A stretch of 64,000 nucleotides of DNA from Azovibrio restrictus DSM 23866. Lineage in GTDB: Bacteria; Pseudomonadota; Gammaproteobacteria; Burkholderiales; Rhodocyclaceae. The stretch is taken from assembly GCF_000429665.1 (NCBI RefSeq), contig NZ_AUCH01000001.1, positions 124,001-188,000 on the forward strand, read 5' to 3'. Of this stretch, positions 37,315-45,763 are shown one piece after another (positions within the stretch are counted from its first letter, which is position 1; each line of letters begins with the position of its first letter). Under the pieces are notes generated by a model that did not search any database, was not told the DNA's origin, and saw only the letters and a program-made list of their open reading frames with translations. The translations under genes were made by a program, and so were the position numbers.

Positions 37315-38139
37315 ATGTCTTCCCGTCCCAGGCCGGGATCATGGCGGCTTCCCATCCGGCGCATGACCATGGTGCTGGCCGTGGCCCTAGCCACCGGCTG
37401 CAGCCTGCTGCCCGAACAGATCGACATGACGGCCGGCTGGTCGGCTTCCAAGCTGTACTCCGAAGCCAAGTCGGCCATGAACGACAACAACTGGGAGGAA
37501 GCGGTCAAGTACTTCCAGAAGCTGGAATCCCGCTACCCCTACGGCCGCTACGCCCAGCAGGCCCAGATGGAAGTGGCCTACGCCCACTGGAAGGAAGGCG
37601 ACTCCGCCTCCGCCCTGGCCGCCTGCGACCGCTTCATCAAACTGCACCCGAACCACCCCCACGTGGATTACATGTATTACCTGAAGGGGCTGATCACCTT
37701 CAACGGCGACCTGGGTTTCATGGGCTACCTGAACACCCAGGACCAGACCGAGCGGGACCCCAAGTCGGCCCGGGAATCCTTCGACACCTTCAAGGAACTG
37801 GTGCAGCGCTTCCCCAACAGCAAGTACACCCCCGATGCCATCCAGCGGCTCAACTACCTGGTCAATGCCCTAGCTGCCCACGAGGTGCACGTGGCCCGCT
37901 ACTATTTGAAGCGGGGCGCCTACGTGGCCTCGGCCAACCGCAGCCAGTACGCCATCAAGCAGTACCCGAACACCCCGGCCCAGGAAGAAGCCCTGTTCAT
38001 CCTGGTGGCTGCCTACGACAAGATGGGCATGGAAGCCCTGCGCGCCGATGCGGAACGGGTGATGCGCCTCAACTATCCCAACAGCGTCTACTACACCCAG
38101 GGCCTGGAAAAGAAGAAGCCCTGGTGGCAGGTCTTCTGA
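37315..38139 (+). CDS. bamD: Outer-membrane assembly lipoprotein BamD
   Basis: A 274-residue lipoprotein of the BAM complex, which folds beta-barrel proteins into the outer membrane. A basic leader (to RLPIRRM) precedes TMVLAVALATGC, a lipobox-like site. The mature part is made of tetratricopeptide-like repeats (about 40-250), including SAKLYSEAKSAMNDNNWEEAVKYFQK and FIKLHPNHPHVDYMYYLKGL. The start at 37315 gives a plausible signal peptide; an earlier in-frame ATG at 37270 lies three bases from the divergent rluD start and would leave no room for a promoter. Confidence 0.93.
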   Translation: MSSRPRPGSWRLPIRRMTMVLAVALATGCSLLPEQIDMTAGWSASKLYSEAKSAMNDNNWEEAVKYFQKLESRYPYGRYAQQAQMEVAYAHWKEGDSASALAACDRFIKLHPNHPHVDYMYYLKGLITFNGDLGFMGYLNTQDQTERDPKSARESFDTFKELVQRFPNSKYTPDAIQRLNYLVNALAAHEVHVARYYLKRGAYVASANRSQYAIKQYPNTPAQEEALFILVAAYDKMGMEALRADAERVMRLNYPNSVYYTQGLEKKKPWWQVF

Positions 38140-38155
38140 GCCCAGCCTGCCCCCC

Positions 38156-38177
38156 GCCGCCTGGACAGCCAGGCGGC
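38156..38177. terminator. GC-rich hairpin between convergent bamD and kinase genes
   Basis: GCCGCCTGG and CCAGGCGGC form a perfect 9-bp stem around ACAG. It lies in the 53-bp gap between two convergent genes. There is no T-tract, so it may be a weak bidirectional terminator or a transcript stabiliser. Confidence 0.35.
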
Positions 38178-38192
38178 CCCTCCCCCCTCTGC

Positions 38193-40586
38193 TCAGCTGA
38201 CCTGCTTGATGGCCAGGACCGCCTGGTTACGCAGGGTGCGCAGCAAGGAGAGCTCCTTCTCCGAAATCTCGATGCCGCCCGCCTCTTCCCGATCGGCGTA
38301 GATCAGGGCCACGGGGTTGGTCTTGATGTTGAGGGGGAAAACCACGAAGGTCTTGGCCGTCACCGCCTTCCGGTACCAGTCGGGAATGCGGGTGGCGATC
38401 TTGGGATCGTCGATGTCGCTGATCAGGATATCGACCCCCTTGGACGTGGCAGCATGAAAGATGTCCGGGGTGAAGCTCAGGGTGAAACGGAACTGCTTGG
38501 CCAGTTCGTTGGCCTCCGGGCCGAAGCCGAAACGGCCCTGCATCACGTTGTGCTTGGCGTCCTTGATGCACAGGATGACCCGCCGGAATCCCATGGCCCG
38601 GTACATGGTCTCCAGGATGATGCGCAGGATGTCGTTGAGCTTGAAGCCTTCCACCAGGGTATTGCTGATGTCCTGGATGCCGGCGGTCAGCACCGCCTGA
38701 GCATCGTGGGCCTTCTCCCCCTCGGCCCCAAAGCTGGCCGTATCCACCGCCCCGTCAGCCGCCAGGACCGTGCCTTCAAGACTCGCTTCGCCCAGCACCG
38801 TGGTGTCCTCGCCGCGGGGCGCTCCGGCGTCGCCGCCCAGCTTGCGCAGCTGACGCCCGAACTGGGTCTGCTGCAGGTTGACCCGGATGATCCGGGCGAA
38901 TTCGGTCACTTCCTCCACGGCCGCGTGGATGGTCTGCTTCAGCTCCTTCTCTTCCATGGGCACGGAGGCGGCGAAACGGCCGGAAATCTTGCGGATTTCC
39001 TTGTCCCTGTCCTCGGCAGCTGCGCTGGCGATGGCCTGGCAGACCTCGTTGGAGAAGGCCGACAGCACCTGCAGGCGCTCTTCGGGAGTATTGGGCTTGC
39101 GCACTGGTCCGGAAGGCACCTGGCGCATGCTGCTCACGATGAGCTGGGGAAAGCCCCAGTTGCGGGCAATGCCTATACCCAGGTCCTCGAAACTCACCCC
39201 CAGCACCTGCAGGGCGGCTACCTGTTCGGACACATCCTTCTGCAGCATCACCTTGCGGATTTCCTCGCTTTCCTCGGGAAAGTAGTACTGGGAGAGGAGC
39301 CGGCCCAGGTTGTGGAACACGGCGCAGATGAAGGGCTGCTCCTGGTCCCGGTACTGGAGCTTGATGGCGATGTCCTTGGAGAGCAGCCCCGCCAGATTGG
39401 CGCGCAGGAACTCTTCCTTGAGCTGGTTGGCGTTGGCCTTGTTCTGCAGGTGTTCGAAGAGCAGCACCGTGACCGCGATATTGCGCACCGCATCGAAGCC
39501 CAGGACGATGATGGCCCGGGACACGGTGCTGATGTTGCCGCCCCCCGCCTGGCGGTAATGGGCGGAATTGACCAGCCGCAGAATCTTGTTGGTGAGGGAG
39601 AAGTCCTTGAGGATGGAGGAGGACAGCCGGGAAATGCTCTCGGTTTCGCTGGAGGCGATCTTGTTGATGGCGCTGACCGACTCGGACAGGGCCGGAAAGT
39701 CGCCCTTATGCCGCAGGCGGCGCAGCAGGAAATCCACGGTGCTCTGGGGGCTGCCCCCCTGGGCAGCCGCATCCTCCGCCGGCGCCAGATAGGCCTCCAG
39801 GGCCTGGCGGAACTGCAAGGCGCTCTCGTAGCGCTGCTGGGGATCCCGGGCCGTGGCCTTGAGCAGGATGTTGCCGAGCCGGTCATCCAGACGCACATTG
39901 CCATCGTCCCCGGGCAGCTCCAGGCTCTCGTTGGCGATCCGGTGCATGATCTGATAGATGTTGTCGCCCTGGACGGCCCGCTGTCCGGTCAGCATCTCGA
40001 ACAGGATCAGGCCGGCAGCAAAAACATCGGTACGCTCACTCACCAGCCGGCTGGAAATGTACTCGGGCGCCATGTAGGCTGGGGTTCCGGTGAACTCCTG
40101 CTGGCCGCCGCTGGCTTCGGCCACGTGGGTGGCGATGCCGAAGTCCATGACCCGGGGCACCCCGGTTTCGTCCATGAGGATGTTGCTGGGCTTCAGGTCC
40201 CGGTGGATGATGCCGTGGGCGTGGGCATGAGCCACCGCATCCAGCACATCGACGATCAGAGCCGCCGCCCTGGCCGGCGGCAGGGCCCCCTGGCGGCGCA
40301 GATACACCGCCAGGTTCTCGCCGGGCACGTACTCGAACACCAGGAACAGGTCGCCGCCTTCCTCGCCGGCCTCGAAGATGGGCACGATGCCCGGGTGGCG
40401 CAGCTTGCCCACCATGCGGGCCTCGGCCAGGAGCGTGGCATTCTGGGCCGGGTCGGGCCGCTCGAAGTGCAGGGTCTTGAGGGCCACCTCCCGCTCCAGC
40501 TGCGGATCGAAGGCCAGATACACCACGCTCTGGGCACCGCGCCCCAGCTCCCGGCGGATTTCGAAACGTCCTATTTTTCTTGTCAT
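38193..40586 (-). CDS. Ser/Thr protein kinase fused to HDOD and GAF domains
   Basis: A 797-residue cytoplasmic signalling protein; no membrane helix is evident. Domain 1 (about 1-270) is a Hanks-type kinase: glycine-rich loop GRGAQSVV (15-22), Lys37 in VALKTL, HRDLKPSN (127-134, Asp129) and DFG (147-149), followed by an activation loop with TPAYMAPE. All catalytic residues are present. Domain 2 (about 300-500) is HDOD, with LPALSESVSAINKIA and LRLVNSAHY. Domain 3 (about 630-790) is GAF-like, with TMYRAMGFRRVILCI and YADREEAGG. The combination suggests a switch in which an unknown ligand or partner controls kinase output. It is a single-gene unit, convergent with bamD. Confidence 0.88.
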   Translation of the reverse strand: MTRKIGRFEIRRELGRGAQSVVYLAFDPQLEREVALKTLHFERPDPAQNATLLAEARMVGKLRHPGIVPIFEAGEEGGDLFLVFEYVPGENLAVYLRRQGALPPARAAALIVDVLDAVAHAHAHGIIHRDLKPSNILMDETGVPRVMDFGIATHVAEASGGQQEFTGTPAYMAPEYISSRLVSERTDVFAAGLILFEMLTGQRAVQGDNIYQIMHRIANESLELPGDDGNVRLDDRLGNILLKATARDPQQRYESALQFRQALEAYLAPAEDAAAQGGSPQSTVDFLLRRLRHKGDFPALSESVSAINKIASSETESISRLSSSILKDFSLTNKILRLVNSAHYRQAGGGNISTVSRAIIVLGFDAVRNIAVTVLLFEHLQNKANANQLKEEFLRANLAGLLSKDIAIKLQYRDQEQPFICAVFHNLGRLLSQYYFPEESEEIRKVMLQKDVSEQVAALQVLGVSFEDLGIGIARNWGFPQLIVSSMRQVPSGPVRKPNTPEERLQVLSAFSNEVCQAIASAAAEDRDKEIRKISGRFAASVPMEEKELKQTIHAAVEEVTEFARIIRVNLQQTQFGRQLRKLGGDAGAPRGEDTTVLGEASLEGTVLAADGAVDTASFGAEGEKAHDAQAVLTAGIQDISNTLVEGFKLNDILRIILETMYRAMGFRRVILCIKDAKHNVMQGRFGFGPEANELAKQFRFTLSFTPDIFHAATSKGVDILISDIDDPKIATRIPDWYRKAVTAKTFVVFPLNIKTNPVALIYADREEAGGIEISEKELSLLRTLRNQAVLAIKQVS

Positions 40587-40642
40587 CTGAGCAGGTCCGG
40601 CAGCAGGGCAGCGAGTATTTCGTGAGTATTACAAACTTTTAT

Positions 40643-41059
40643 CTAAATCCACAATAGTTGTGGAATTTTGGCAATTCCACCCCATAAGATGGCATTTTGT
40701 GCCCAGCCACCGGCCAGCTCAAGGGCTTTCTCCCTGGGTATGCCCAGCACGAAAAAGCTGGGCTCGGGCGGCCAGACACCGGAATCGGAACGATTCTCAG
40801 CGGGAAAGAAGCGATAACCCCAGTCCAGCAGCATTTGCCGCAGTTTTTCCTGCCTCCGGGAATTTTCCGTGAGTCCCAGGGGCCGGGATTCCGGGTTCCA
40901 GGCCGTGATAATCGCCCAGCACGCCCCGCCCTCTTGCCGCAGCCAGGCATCCAGGCGGGGCTCGGCCTGCCCCACCCGCAAGGCCAGGGTCTGGCCGGGT
41001 AGTTCCACCCGGTAGGTGGTGGCCCGGTACGCCGCCTCCAGTGCCGGGCTGTGGCTCAC
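40643..41059 (-). CDS. DUF3293 protein
   Basis: A 138-residue protein of the DUF3293 family; no function is established. The conserved pattern is AYRATTYRVELPGQ near the start, CWAIITAWNPESRPL and the C-terminal FFVLGIPREKALELAGGWAQNAI. The GTG start at 41059 overlaps the rmuC stop by 4 bp (GTGA), so it is translated from the rmuC transcript. Confidence 0.8.
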   Translation of the reverse strand: MSHSPALEAAYRATTYRVELPGQTLALRVGQAEPRLDAWLRQEGGACWAIITAWNPESRPLGLTENSRRQEKLRQMLLDWGYRFFPAENRSDSGVWPPEPSFFVLGIPREKALELAGGWAQNAILWGGIAKIPQLLWI

Positions 41060-42372
41060 GGCCCCTCCCCGTCCAGCTCCCCCAGGCCGATCAGGCGTTC
41101 CGCCTCGCTGCCCGGCAGGGCCTCCACCGCCTTCAGCCGCCGGGACAGCACCCGGGTCCGGGTTTCCGCCTTGCCAATGCTGCTGCTCGCTTCATCCAGC
41201 TTGCGGCGGGTGTGGGCCAGGGCCTCGCCGAACTTGCCGAACTCGGTCTTGACGGCGCCCAGCAGGGCCCAGACCTCGGCTGAACGCTGCTCAATGGCCA
41301 GGGTGCGAAACCCCATCTGCAGACTGTTCAACAGGGCTGCCAGGGTGGTGGGCCCGGCCAGATTGATGCGCCACTCCCGCTGCAGGGTGTCCGCCAGGCC
41401 GGGACGGCGCAGGGCCTCGGCGTACAGGCCCTCGATGGGCAGGTAAAGGATGGCGAAATCGGTGGTGTGGGGCGGCGCCACATACTTTTCCCGAATGCTG
41501 CGGGCCTCGGCCTTGAGGCGGTTCTCCAGGGCCCGGGCGGCCTCCTCGGCTGGCAGGGGTTCGCCCCGCTCCTGGGCTTCCAGCAGCCGCTGGTAGTCCT
41601 CCAGGGGAAACTTGGCGTCGATGGGCAGCCAGACCGGCTGTTCGTCCAGCTTGCCCGGCAGGCGCAGGGCAAACTCCACCCGCTCGTTGCTGCCCGGCCG
41701 GGTCGCCACGTTGCAACCGTACTGCTCGGCGGTGAGCAACTGCTCCAGCAGGCTGGCCAGTTGCACCTCCCCCCAGGCTCCCCGGGTCTTGACGTTGGTG
41801 AGCACCCGTTTCAGGTCCCCCACCCCGGCGGCCAGATTCTGCATCTCCCCCAGGCCCCGGTGCACCTGCTCCAGGCGCTCGCTCACCTGCTTGAAGGATT
41901 CCCCCAGGCGCTGTTCCAGGGTGGCGTGCAGCTTTTCATCCACCGTGCGCCGCATTTCTTCAAGCTTGCCGGCGTTGTCCGCCTGCAAGGCCTGGAGCCG
42001 CTGCTCCACGGCGCCGCGCAATTGCACGAAGCGCTCGTCCAGCCCCTGAGAAGAACGTGTCAGTTCCCGGGCAAAACCTTCCAGCCGCTCGCCCTGCAGG
42101 GTGCCCAGCTGGCTCAGGTGCTGCCCCAGGCTCTGGGCCAGATGGGCCTGGCCCCGGAGCCGCTCCTCCCGCTCCCGGAAAGCCGCCTCGGCCGACTCCC
42201 GGCGGTTCTGGGCCAGCTCTTCACGCAAGGCGCGCTCCAGGCGCCCCAATCCCCCCAGCAGTTCCTGATGCTGGGCCGGAGCCGTCCCGTCCCGAGACGG
42301 GCGGGTACGCCAGAACAGGATGAGCAGCAGGAATTGCAAGGCGATCAGGGCCAGCAGCAGATAATCGGTCAA
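41056..42372 (-). CDS. rmuC: DNA recombination protein RmuC
   Basis: A 438-residue protein of the RmuC family, membrane-anchored nuclease-like proteins that limit inversion and rearrangement of DNA repeats. An N-terminal membrane helix (about 4-23) precedes a long coiled coil (about 35-180, ERALREELAQNRRESAEAAF). The RmuC core (about 190-400) carries LKRVLTNVKTRGAWGEVQL, PIDAKFPLEDYQRL and DFAILYLPIEGLYAE. The start is TTG at 42372, supported by a good Shine-Dalgarno (GAGGAG). Confidence 0.92.
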   Translation of the reverse strand: MTDYLLLALIALQFLLLILFWRTRPSRDGTAPAQHQELLGGLGRLERALREELAQNRRESAEAAFREREERLRGQAHLAQSLGQHLSQLGTLQGERLEGFARELTRSSQGLDERFVQLRGAVEQRLQALQADNAGKLEEMRRTVDEKLHATLEQRLGESFKQVSERLEQVHRGLGEMQNLAAGVGDLKRVLTNVKTRGAWGEVQLASLLEQLLTAEQYGCNVATRPGSNERVEFALRLPGKLDEQPVWLPIDAKFPLEDYQRLLEAQERGEPLPAEEAARALENRLKAEARSIREKYVAPPHTTDFAILYLPIEGLYAEALRRPGLADTLQREWRINLAGPTTLAALLNSLQMGFRTLAIEQRSAEVWALLGAVKTEFGKFGEALAHTRRKLDEASSSIGKAETRTRVLSRRLKAVEALPGSEAERLIGLGELDGEGP

Positions 42373-42455
42373 GAGAGCTCCTCACGAGTCAGGGGCGCCA
42401 TTTTACGCCCCGGCCCCTGCTAGAATAGGCCCACCCGAGACAAGCCCCGTCCCTT

Positions 42456-43409
42456 ATGAAAATCCTGGTGGTGGAAGACACCCAGAGCAGCCAGCTGGTA
42501 CTGTGCGAGATCCTCGCCCAGCAGGGTCACACCCCGATTCCCTGCCACGATGGCGGCGAGGCGATGGCCGCTTTCGCGCGGGAAAAGCCGGACCTGGTGC
42601 TCCTCGATGTGGTGCTGCCCGACACCGACGGTTTCCAGGTAGCCAGTTACCTGCGCCAGCAGGAAGCCCAGGAGGACTGGACCCCGATCATCTTCCTGAC
42701 CGTGCTCAACAACGATGAGGACATGGCCCGGGGCATCGCTGCCGGGGGGGACGACTACCTGTTCAAGCCCGTCAGCGAAGTGGTGCTGAATGCAAAGATC
42801 CGCGCCATGCAACGCATCATCCAGATGCGCACCTCCCTGGTGGTGCTGGCCAGGCGCCTGGACTCCGCCAACCGGGAACTGCGGCGCCTGTCCTCGGTGG
42901 ACGGCCTCACGGGCATCGCCAACCGGCGCCACTTCGATGAAAGCCTGGAGCGGGAATGGCGCCGCACCAACCGTACGGGCAGCGATCTGGGCTTGCTGCT
43001 CTGCGACGTGGATCTCTTCAAGCGTTTCAATGACCGCTTCGGCCATCAGGCCGGGGACGACTGCCTGCGGCTGGTGGCCCGGGGGCTGGCCGACACCCTG
43101 GACCGGGGCGGCGATCTGGCGGCCCGCTACGGCGGCGAGGAATTCGCCGTGATCCTGCCCGACACCAGCCTGGGTGGCGCGATCTTCGTGGCCGAACGCC
43201 TGCGCCAAGCCGTGGCCGCCCTGCGCATCGCCCATCCGGATTCCCCCCACGGGGTGGTCACCCTGAGCATAGGTGCCGCCTCCATTCCCGCCAGCCGGAA
43301 CACCCCCTGCCAGCACCTGCTCCGCCAGGCGGACGAGGCCCTGTACCGGGCCAAGCACGCCGGCCGCAACCGGGTCCAGCACCAGGCCCCCCTTACCCAT
43401 CCTTCCTGA
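42456..43409 (+). CDS. Response-regulator diguanylate cyclase (REC-GGDEF)
   Basis: A 317-residue cytoplasmic diguanylate cyclase of the PleD/WspR kind. The receiver domain (1-125) has phosphoacceptor Asp51 in VLLDVVLPDTDG and Lys in YLFKPV. After a helical linker comes a GGDEF domain with the variant motif GGEEF at 226-230, which is active in this family, and an RxxD inhibitory site (Arg217-Asp220) five residues upstream. It is therefore expected to make cyclic di-GMP under receiver control and product inhibition. It is followed 5 bp downstream by a single-domain receiver. No kinase gene is adjacent. Confidence 0.93.
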   Translation: MKILVVEDTQSSQLVLCEILAQQGHTPIPCHDGGEAMAAFAREKPDLVLLDVVLPDTDGFQVASYLRQQEAQEDWTPIIFLTVLNNDEDMARGIAAGGDDYLFKPVSEVVLNAKIRAMQRIIQMRTSLVVLARRLDSANRELRRLSSVDGLTGIANRRHFDESLEREWRRTNRTGSDLGLLLCDVDLFKRFNDRFGHQAGDDCLRLVARGLADTLDRGGDLAARYGGEEFAVILPDTSLGGAIFVAERLRQAVAALRIAHPDSPHGVVTLSIGAASIPASRNTPCQHLLRQADEALYRAKHAGRNRVQHQAPLTHPS

Positions 43410-43414
43410 AAGCC

Positions 43415-43804
43415 ATGCCCGAAAAACTCAAGCGCGTCCTGATCGTGGATGACAACGACGTCATGCGTACCCTGCTGCGGGCCATCCTGCGCAGCGAAAA
43501 CCAGTTCGAAGTGGTAGGCGAGGCCAGAAACGGCCTGGCCGCCGTGGAGATGAACGAACGCATGAAACCGGACATCGTCTGCCTGGACGTGGTCATGCCG
43601 GAAATGGACGGCCTGGAGGCCCTCCGGGCCATCAAGCAGAAGCGCCCGGAAACCCAGGTGGTGATGATCACCGGCACCCCCAGCGCCGGCAATGTCCAGG
43701 AAGCCATGAGCCTGGGCGCCAACGGCTTCATCATCAAACCCTTCAACGCGGCGCGGATCATCGACACCCTCGCCGCCCTGCCCCCTCTCCCCGCGGGCTA
43801 CTGA
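43415..43804 (+). CDS. CheY-like single-domain response regulator
   Basis: A 129-residue stand-alone receiver domain. Acidic pocket Asp12-Asp13, phosphoacceptor Asp58 (VCLDVVMPEMDG), Thr in VMITGTPS, and Lys in FIIKPFN are all present. It follows the REC-GGDEF gene by 5 bp. It may act as a phosphate sink or a parallel output for the same unknown kinase. It resembles CheY-type proteins of chemotaxis or motility but lacks a che neighbourhood. Confidence 0.9.
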   Translation: MPEKLKRVLIVDDNDVMRTLLRAILRSENQFEVVGEARNGLAAVEMNERMKPDIVCLDVVMPEMDGLEALRAIKQKRPETQVVMITGTPSAGNVQEAMSLGANGFIIKPFNAARIIDTLAALPPLPAGY

Positions 43805-43826
43805 GCCCCTCTGCTGCGGCTTGCAC

Positions 43827-44585
43827 TCAGAACTCGTCGCGCCAGGCCCGTAGCACGGCAAACACCGCTTCGGCCGTGCTCGCCTGGGGCTGCCGCTCCC
43901 GGACCCGGGCCTGCACGGCCGGCTCATGGCAGCGCAGGAAGGGATTGGTGGCCTTTTCCAGGGCCAGGCTGGAGGGCACCGTGGCCCGGCCGGCCAGCCT
44001 CAGGGCCTCGCTCTCCGCCACGCGCGCCCGGATGGCCGGATTTTCCGGCTCCACCAGGGCGGCAAAGGGCAGGTTCAGCAGGGTGTATTCGTGGGCGCAA
44101 AAAATGCGGGTCGAATCCGGCAGGGCGGCAATCCGCTCCATGGCCTGGAACATCTGCGCCGGCGTCCCCTCGAACAGGCGGCCGCAGCCCGCGCCAAACA
44201 GGGTATCGCCGCAGAACAGGGCATCCTCCGCCAGATAGGCCAGATGCCCGCAGGTATGGCCGGGAACGGACCAGACCGCCACGGGGGTATCCAGCACCTG
44301 GATCATCTCCCCGCCGGCCAGGGGATGGTTGAGGCCTGTGATAGACTCGGCCCCCGGCCCGAAAACCTGCAGGCCGGGGTGGCGCTCCAGCAGGCCGGGC
44401 ACTCCGCCCTGATGGTCCTGGTGGTGATGGGTGATCAGGATGGCCTCCAGGGCCAGGGCGCCGGAGGCCAGCCAGTCCAGGACCGGGGCCGCGTCGCCCG
44501 GGTCCACCACGACTGCCCGGCCGTTACGGCAGAGCCCCCAGATGTAATTGTCCCGGAATGCGGGAATGGCAGTAATCTCGAACAT
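43827..44585 (-). CDS. gloB: Hydroxyacylglutathione hydrolase (glyoxalase II)
   Basis: A 252-residue metallo-beta-lactamase-fold enzyme that hydrolyses S-lactoylglutathione to D-lactate and glutathione, the second step in methylglyoxal detoxification. The metal motif THHHQDHQGG (His53, His55, Asp57, His58) is intact, as are GHTCGHL and the C-terminal FCAHEYTLLNL. The start at 44585 is set by homology (MFEITAIPAFRDNYIW). Divergent, 28 bp away, is a yafS-like gene, the same order as in E. coli (gloB/yafS-rnhA-dnaQ). Confidence 0.95.
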   Translation of the reverse strand: MFEITAIPAFRDNYIWGLCRNGRAVVVDPGDAAPVLDWLASGALALEAILITHHHQDHQGGVPGLLERHPGLQVFGPGAESITGLNHPLAGGEMIQVLDTPVAVWSVPGHTCGHLAYLAEDALFCGDTLFGAGCGRLFEGTPAQMFQAMERIAALPDSTRIFCAHEYTLLNLPFAALVEPENPAIRARVAESEALRLAGRATVPSSLALEKATNPFLRCHEPAVQARVRERQPQASTAEAVFAVLRAWRDEF

Positions 44586-44613
44586 TGCGAAACTATTGTT
44601 TGAAGCGCACACG

Positions 44614-45333
44614 ATGTCAATTCCCGGCTTGGATGCTTGGCTGAACACCCCCCAGGGCCACTATGTCCTGGACTGGGAACAAGCCAAGCTGGACGAGGCC
44701 CTGGCCGACGTGTTCGGCTTCAACGCCCTGCAACTGGGCCTGCCGGAACGGGACTTCCTGCGCAGCAACCGCATCCCCCTGCGCCTGTGCATCGGCCCTT
44801 CCGGAAGCACCCAGCTGCGGTGCGAGTTCACCCAGCTGCCCATCGCCTCCCAGAGCGTGGACCTGGTGGTCCTGCCCCATGTGCTGGAGTTCTACCCGGA
44901 CCCCCACCAGATCCTGCGCGAGGTGGAGCGCATCCTGATTCCCGAGGGCCGGCTGTTCATCCTCGGCTTCAACCCCTTCTCCCTCTGGGGGCTGCGCCGG
45001 CACCTGCCCGGCCGCCCCCAGGGTTTTCCCTGGAACGGCCAGTACCTCTCCATCCTGCGGCTCAAGGACTGGCTCAAACTCCTCAATTTCGAACTGGACC
45101 GGGGGGCCTTCGGCGCCTACGCGCCGCCCTGCAAGAGCGCCCAGTGGCTGCGCCGCTGGCGCTTCATGGAGCCGGCGGGCGACCGCTGGTGGGGCTTTGC
45201 CGGCAGCGTTTACATGATCCGCGCCATCAAGCGGGTGCATGGCATGCGCCTGATCCTGCCGGCCTGGAGCAACCGCAAGCTTGGCGCCAAGGCCCTCACC
45301 CCCATCGTGCGCAAGGAACACATGGATGGCTGA
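44614..45333 (+). CDS. YafS-like class I SAM-dependent methyltransferase
   Basis: A 239-residue methyltransferase-fold protein (Methyltransf_11 type). The usual glycine-rich SAM loop is weak: where most have DLGCG the sequence reads ALQLGLPERDFL. The later motifs are clear, IASQSVDLVVLPHVLEFYPDPH and RILIPEGRLFILGFNPFSLWG. The E. coli homologue by position, YafS, has no established substrate. It overlaps rnhA by 8 bp and probably shares its transcript. Catalysis with SAM is likely but not certain. Confidence 0.8.
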   Translation: MSIPGLDAWLNTPQGHYVLDWEQAKLDEALADVFGFNALQLGLPERDFLRSNRIPLRLCIGPSGSTQLRCEFTQLPIASQSVDLVVLPHVLEFYPDPHQILREVERILIPEGRLFILGFNPFSLWGLRRHLPGRPQGFPWNGQYLSILRLKDWLKLLNFELDRGAFGAYAPPCKSAQWLRRWRFMEPAGDRWWGFAGSVYMIRAIKRVHGMRLILPAWSNRKLGAKALTPIVRKEHMDG

Positions 45334-45763
45334 CATCGACATTTATACCGACGGCGCCTGCAAGGGCAACCCGGGCCCCGGCGGCTGGGGCGCCCTGCTC
45401 CGCTCCGGCGCCCACGAGAAGGAACTCTGGGGCGGCGAGCCCGAGACCACCAACAACCGCATGGAGCTGACCGCCGTGATCCGGGCCCTGAAAGCCCTGA
45501 AACGGCCGGTCCAGGCGCGGGTCTATACGGACTCCAAGTACGTCCAGCAGGGCATCAGTGAATGGATCCACGGCTGGAAGCGGAACGGCTGGAAGACCGC
45601 CAGCAAGGCGCCGGTCAAGAATGCCGACCTGTGGCAGCAGCTGGACAAGCTGGTGGCCCAGCACCAGCTGCAGTGGATCTGGGTCAAGGGCCACGCCGGC
45701 CACCCGGAGAATGAACGGGCCGATGCCCTGGCCAATCGCGGCATCGAGGAGTTACGCCGATGA
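45326..45763 (+). CDS. rnhA: Ribonuclease HI
   Basis: A 145-residue type I ribonuclease H that degrades RNA in RNA-DNA hybrids during replication and R-loop removal. The catalytic carboxylates are Asp9 (IYTDGACKGNPG), Glu47 (NNRMELTA), Asp69 (VYTDSKYV) and the late Asp in NERADALANRG. Length and motifs are standard. The ATG at 45326 overlaps the methyltransferase stop region; the stop overlaps dnaQ (ATGA). Confidence 0.96.
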   Translation: MADIDIYTDGACKGNPGPGGWGALLRSGAHEKELWGGEPETTNNRMELTAVIRALKALKRPVQARVYTDSKYVQQGISEWIHGWKRNGWKTASKAPVKNADLWQQLDKLVAQHQLQWIWVKGHAGHPENERADALANRGIEELRR

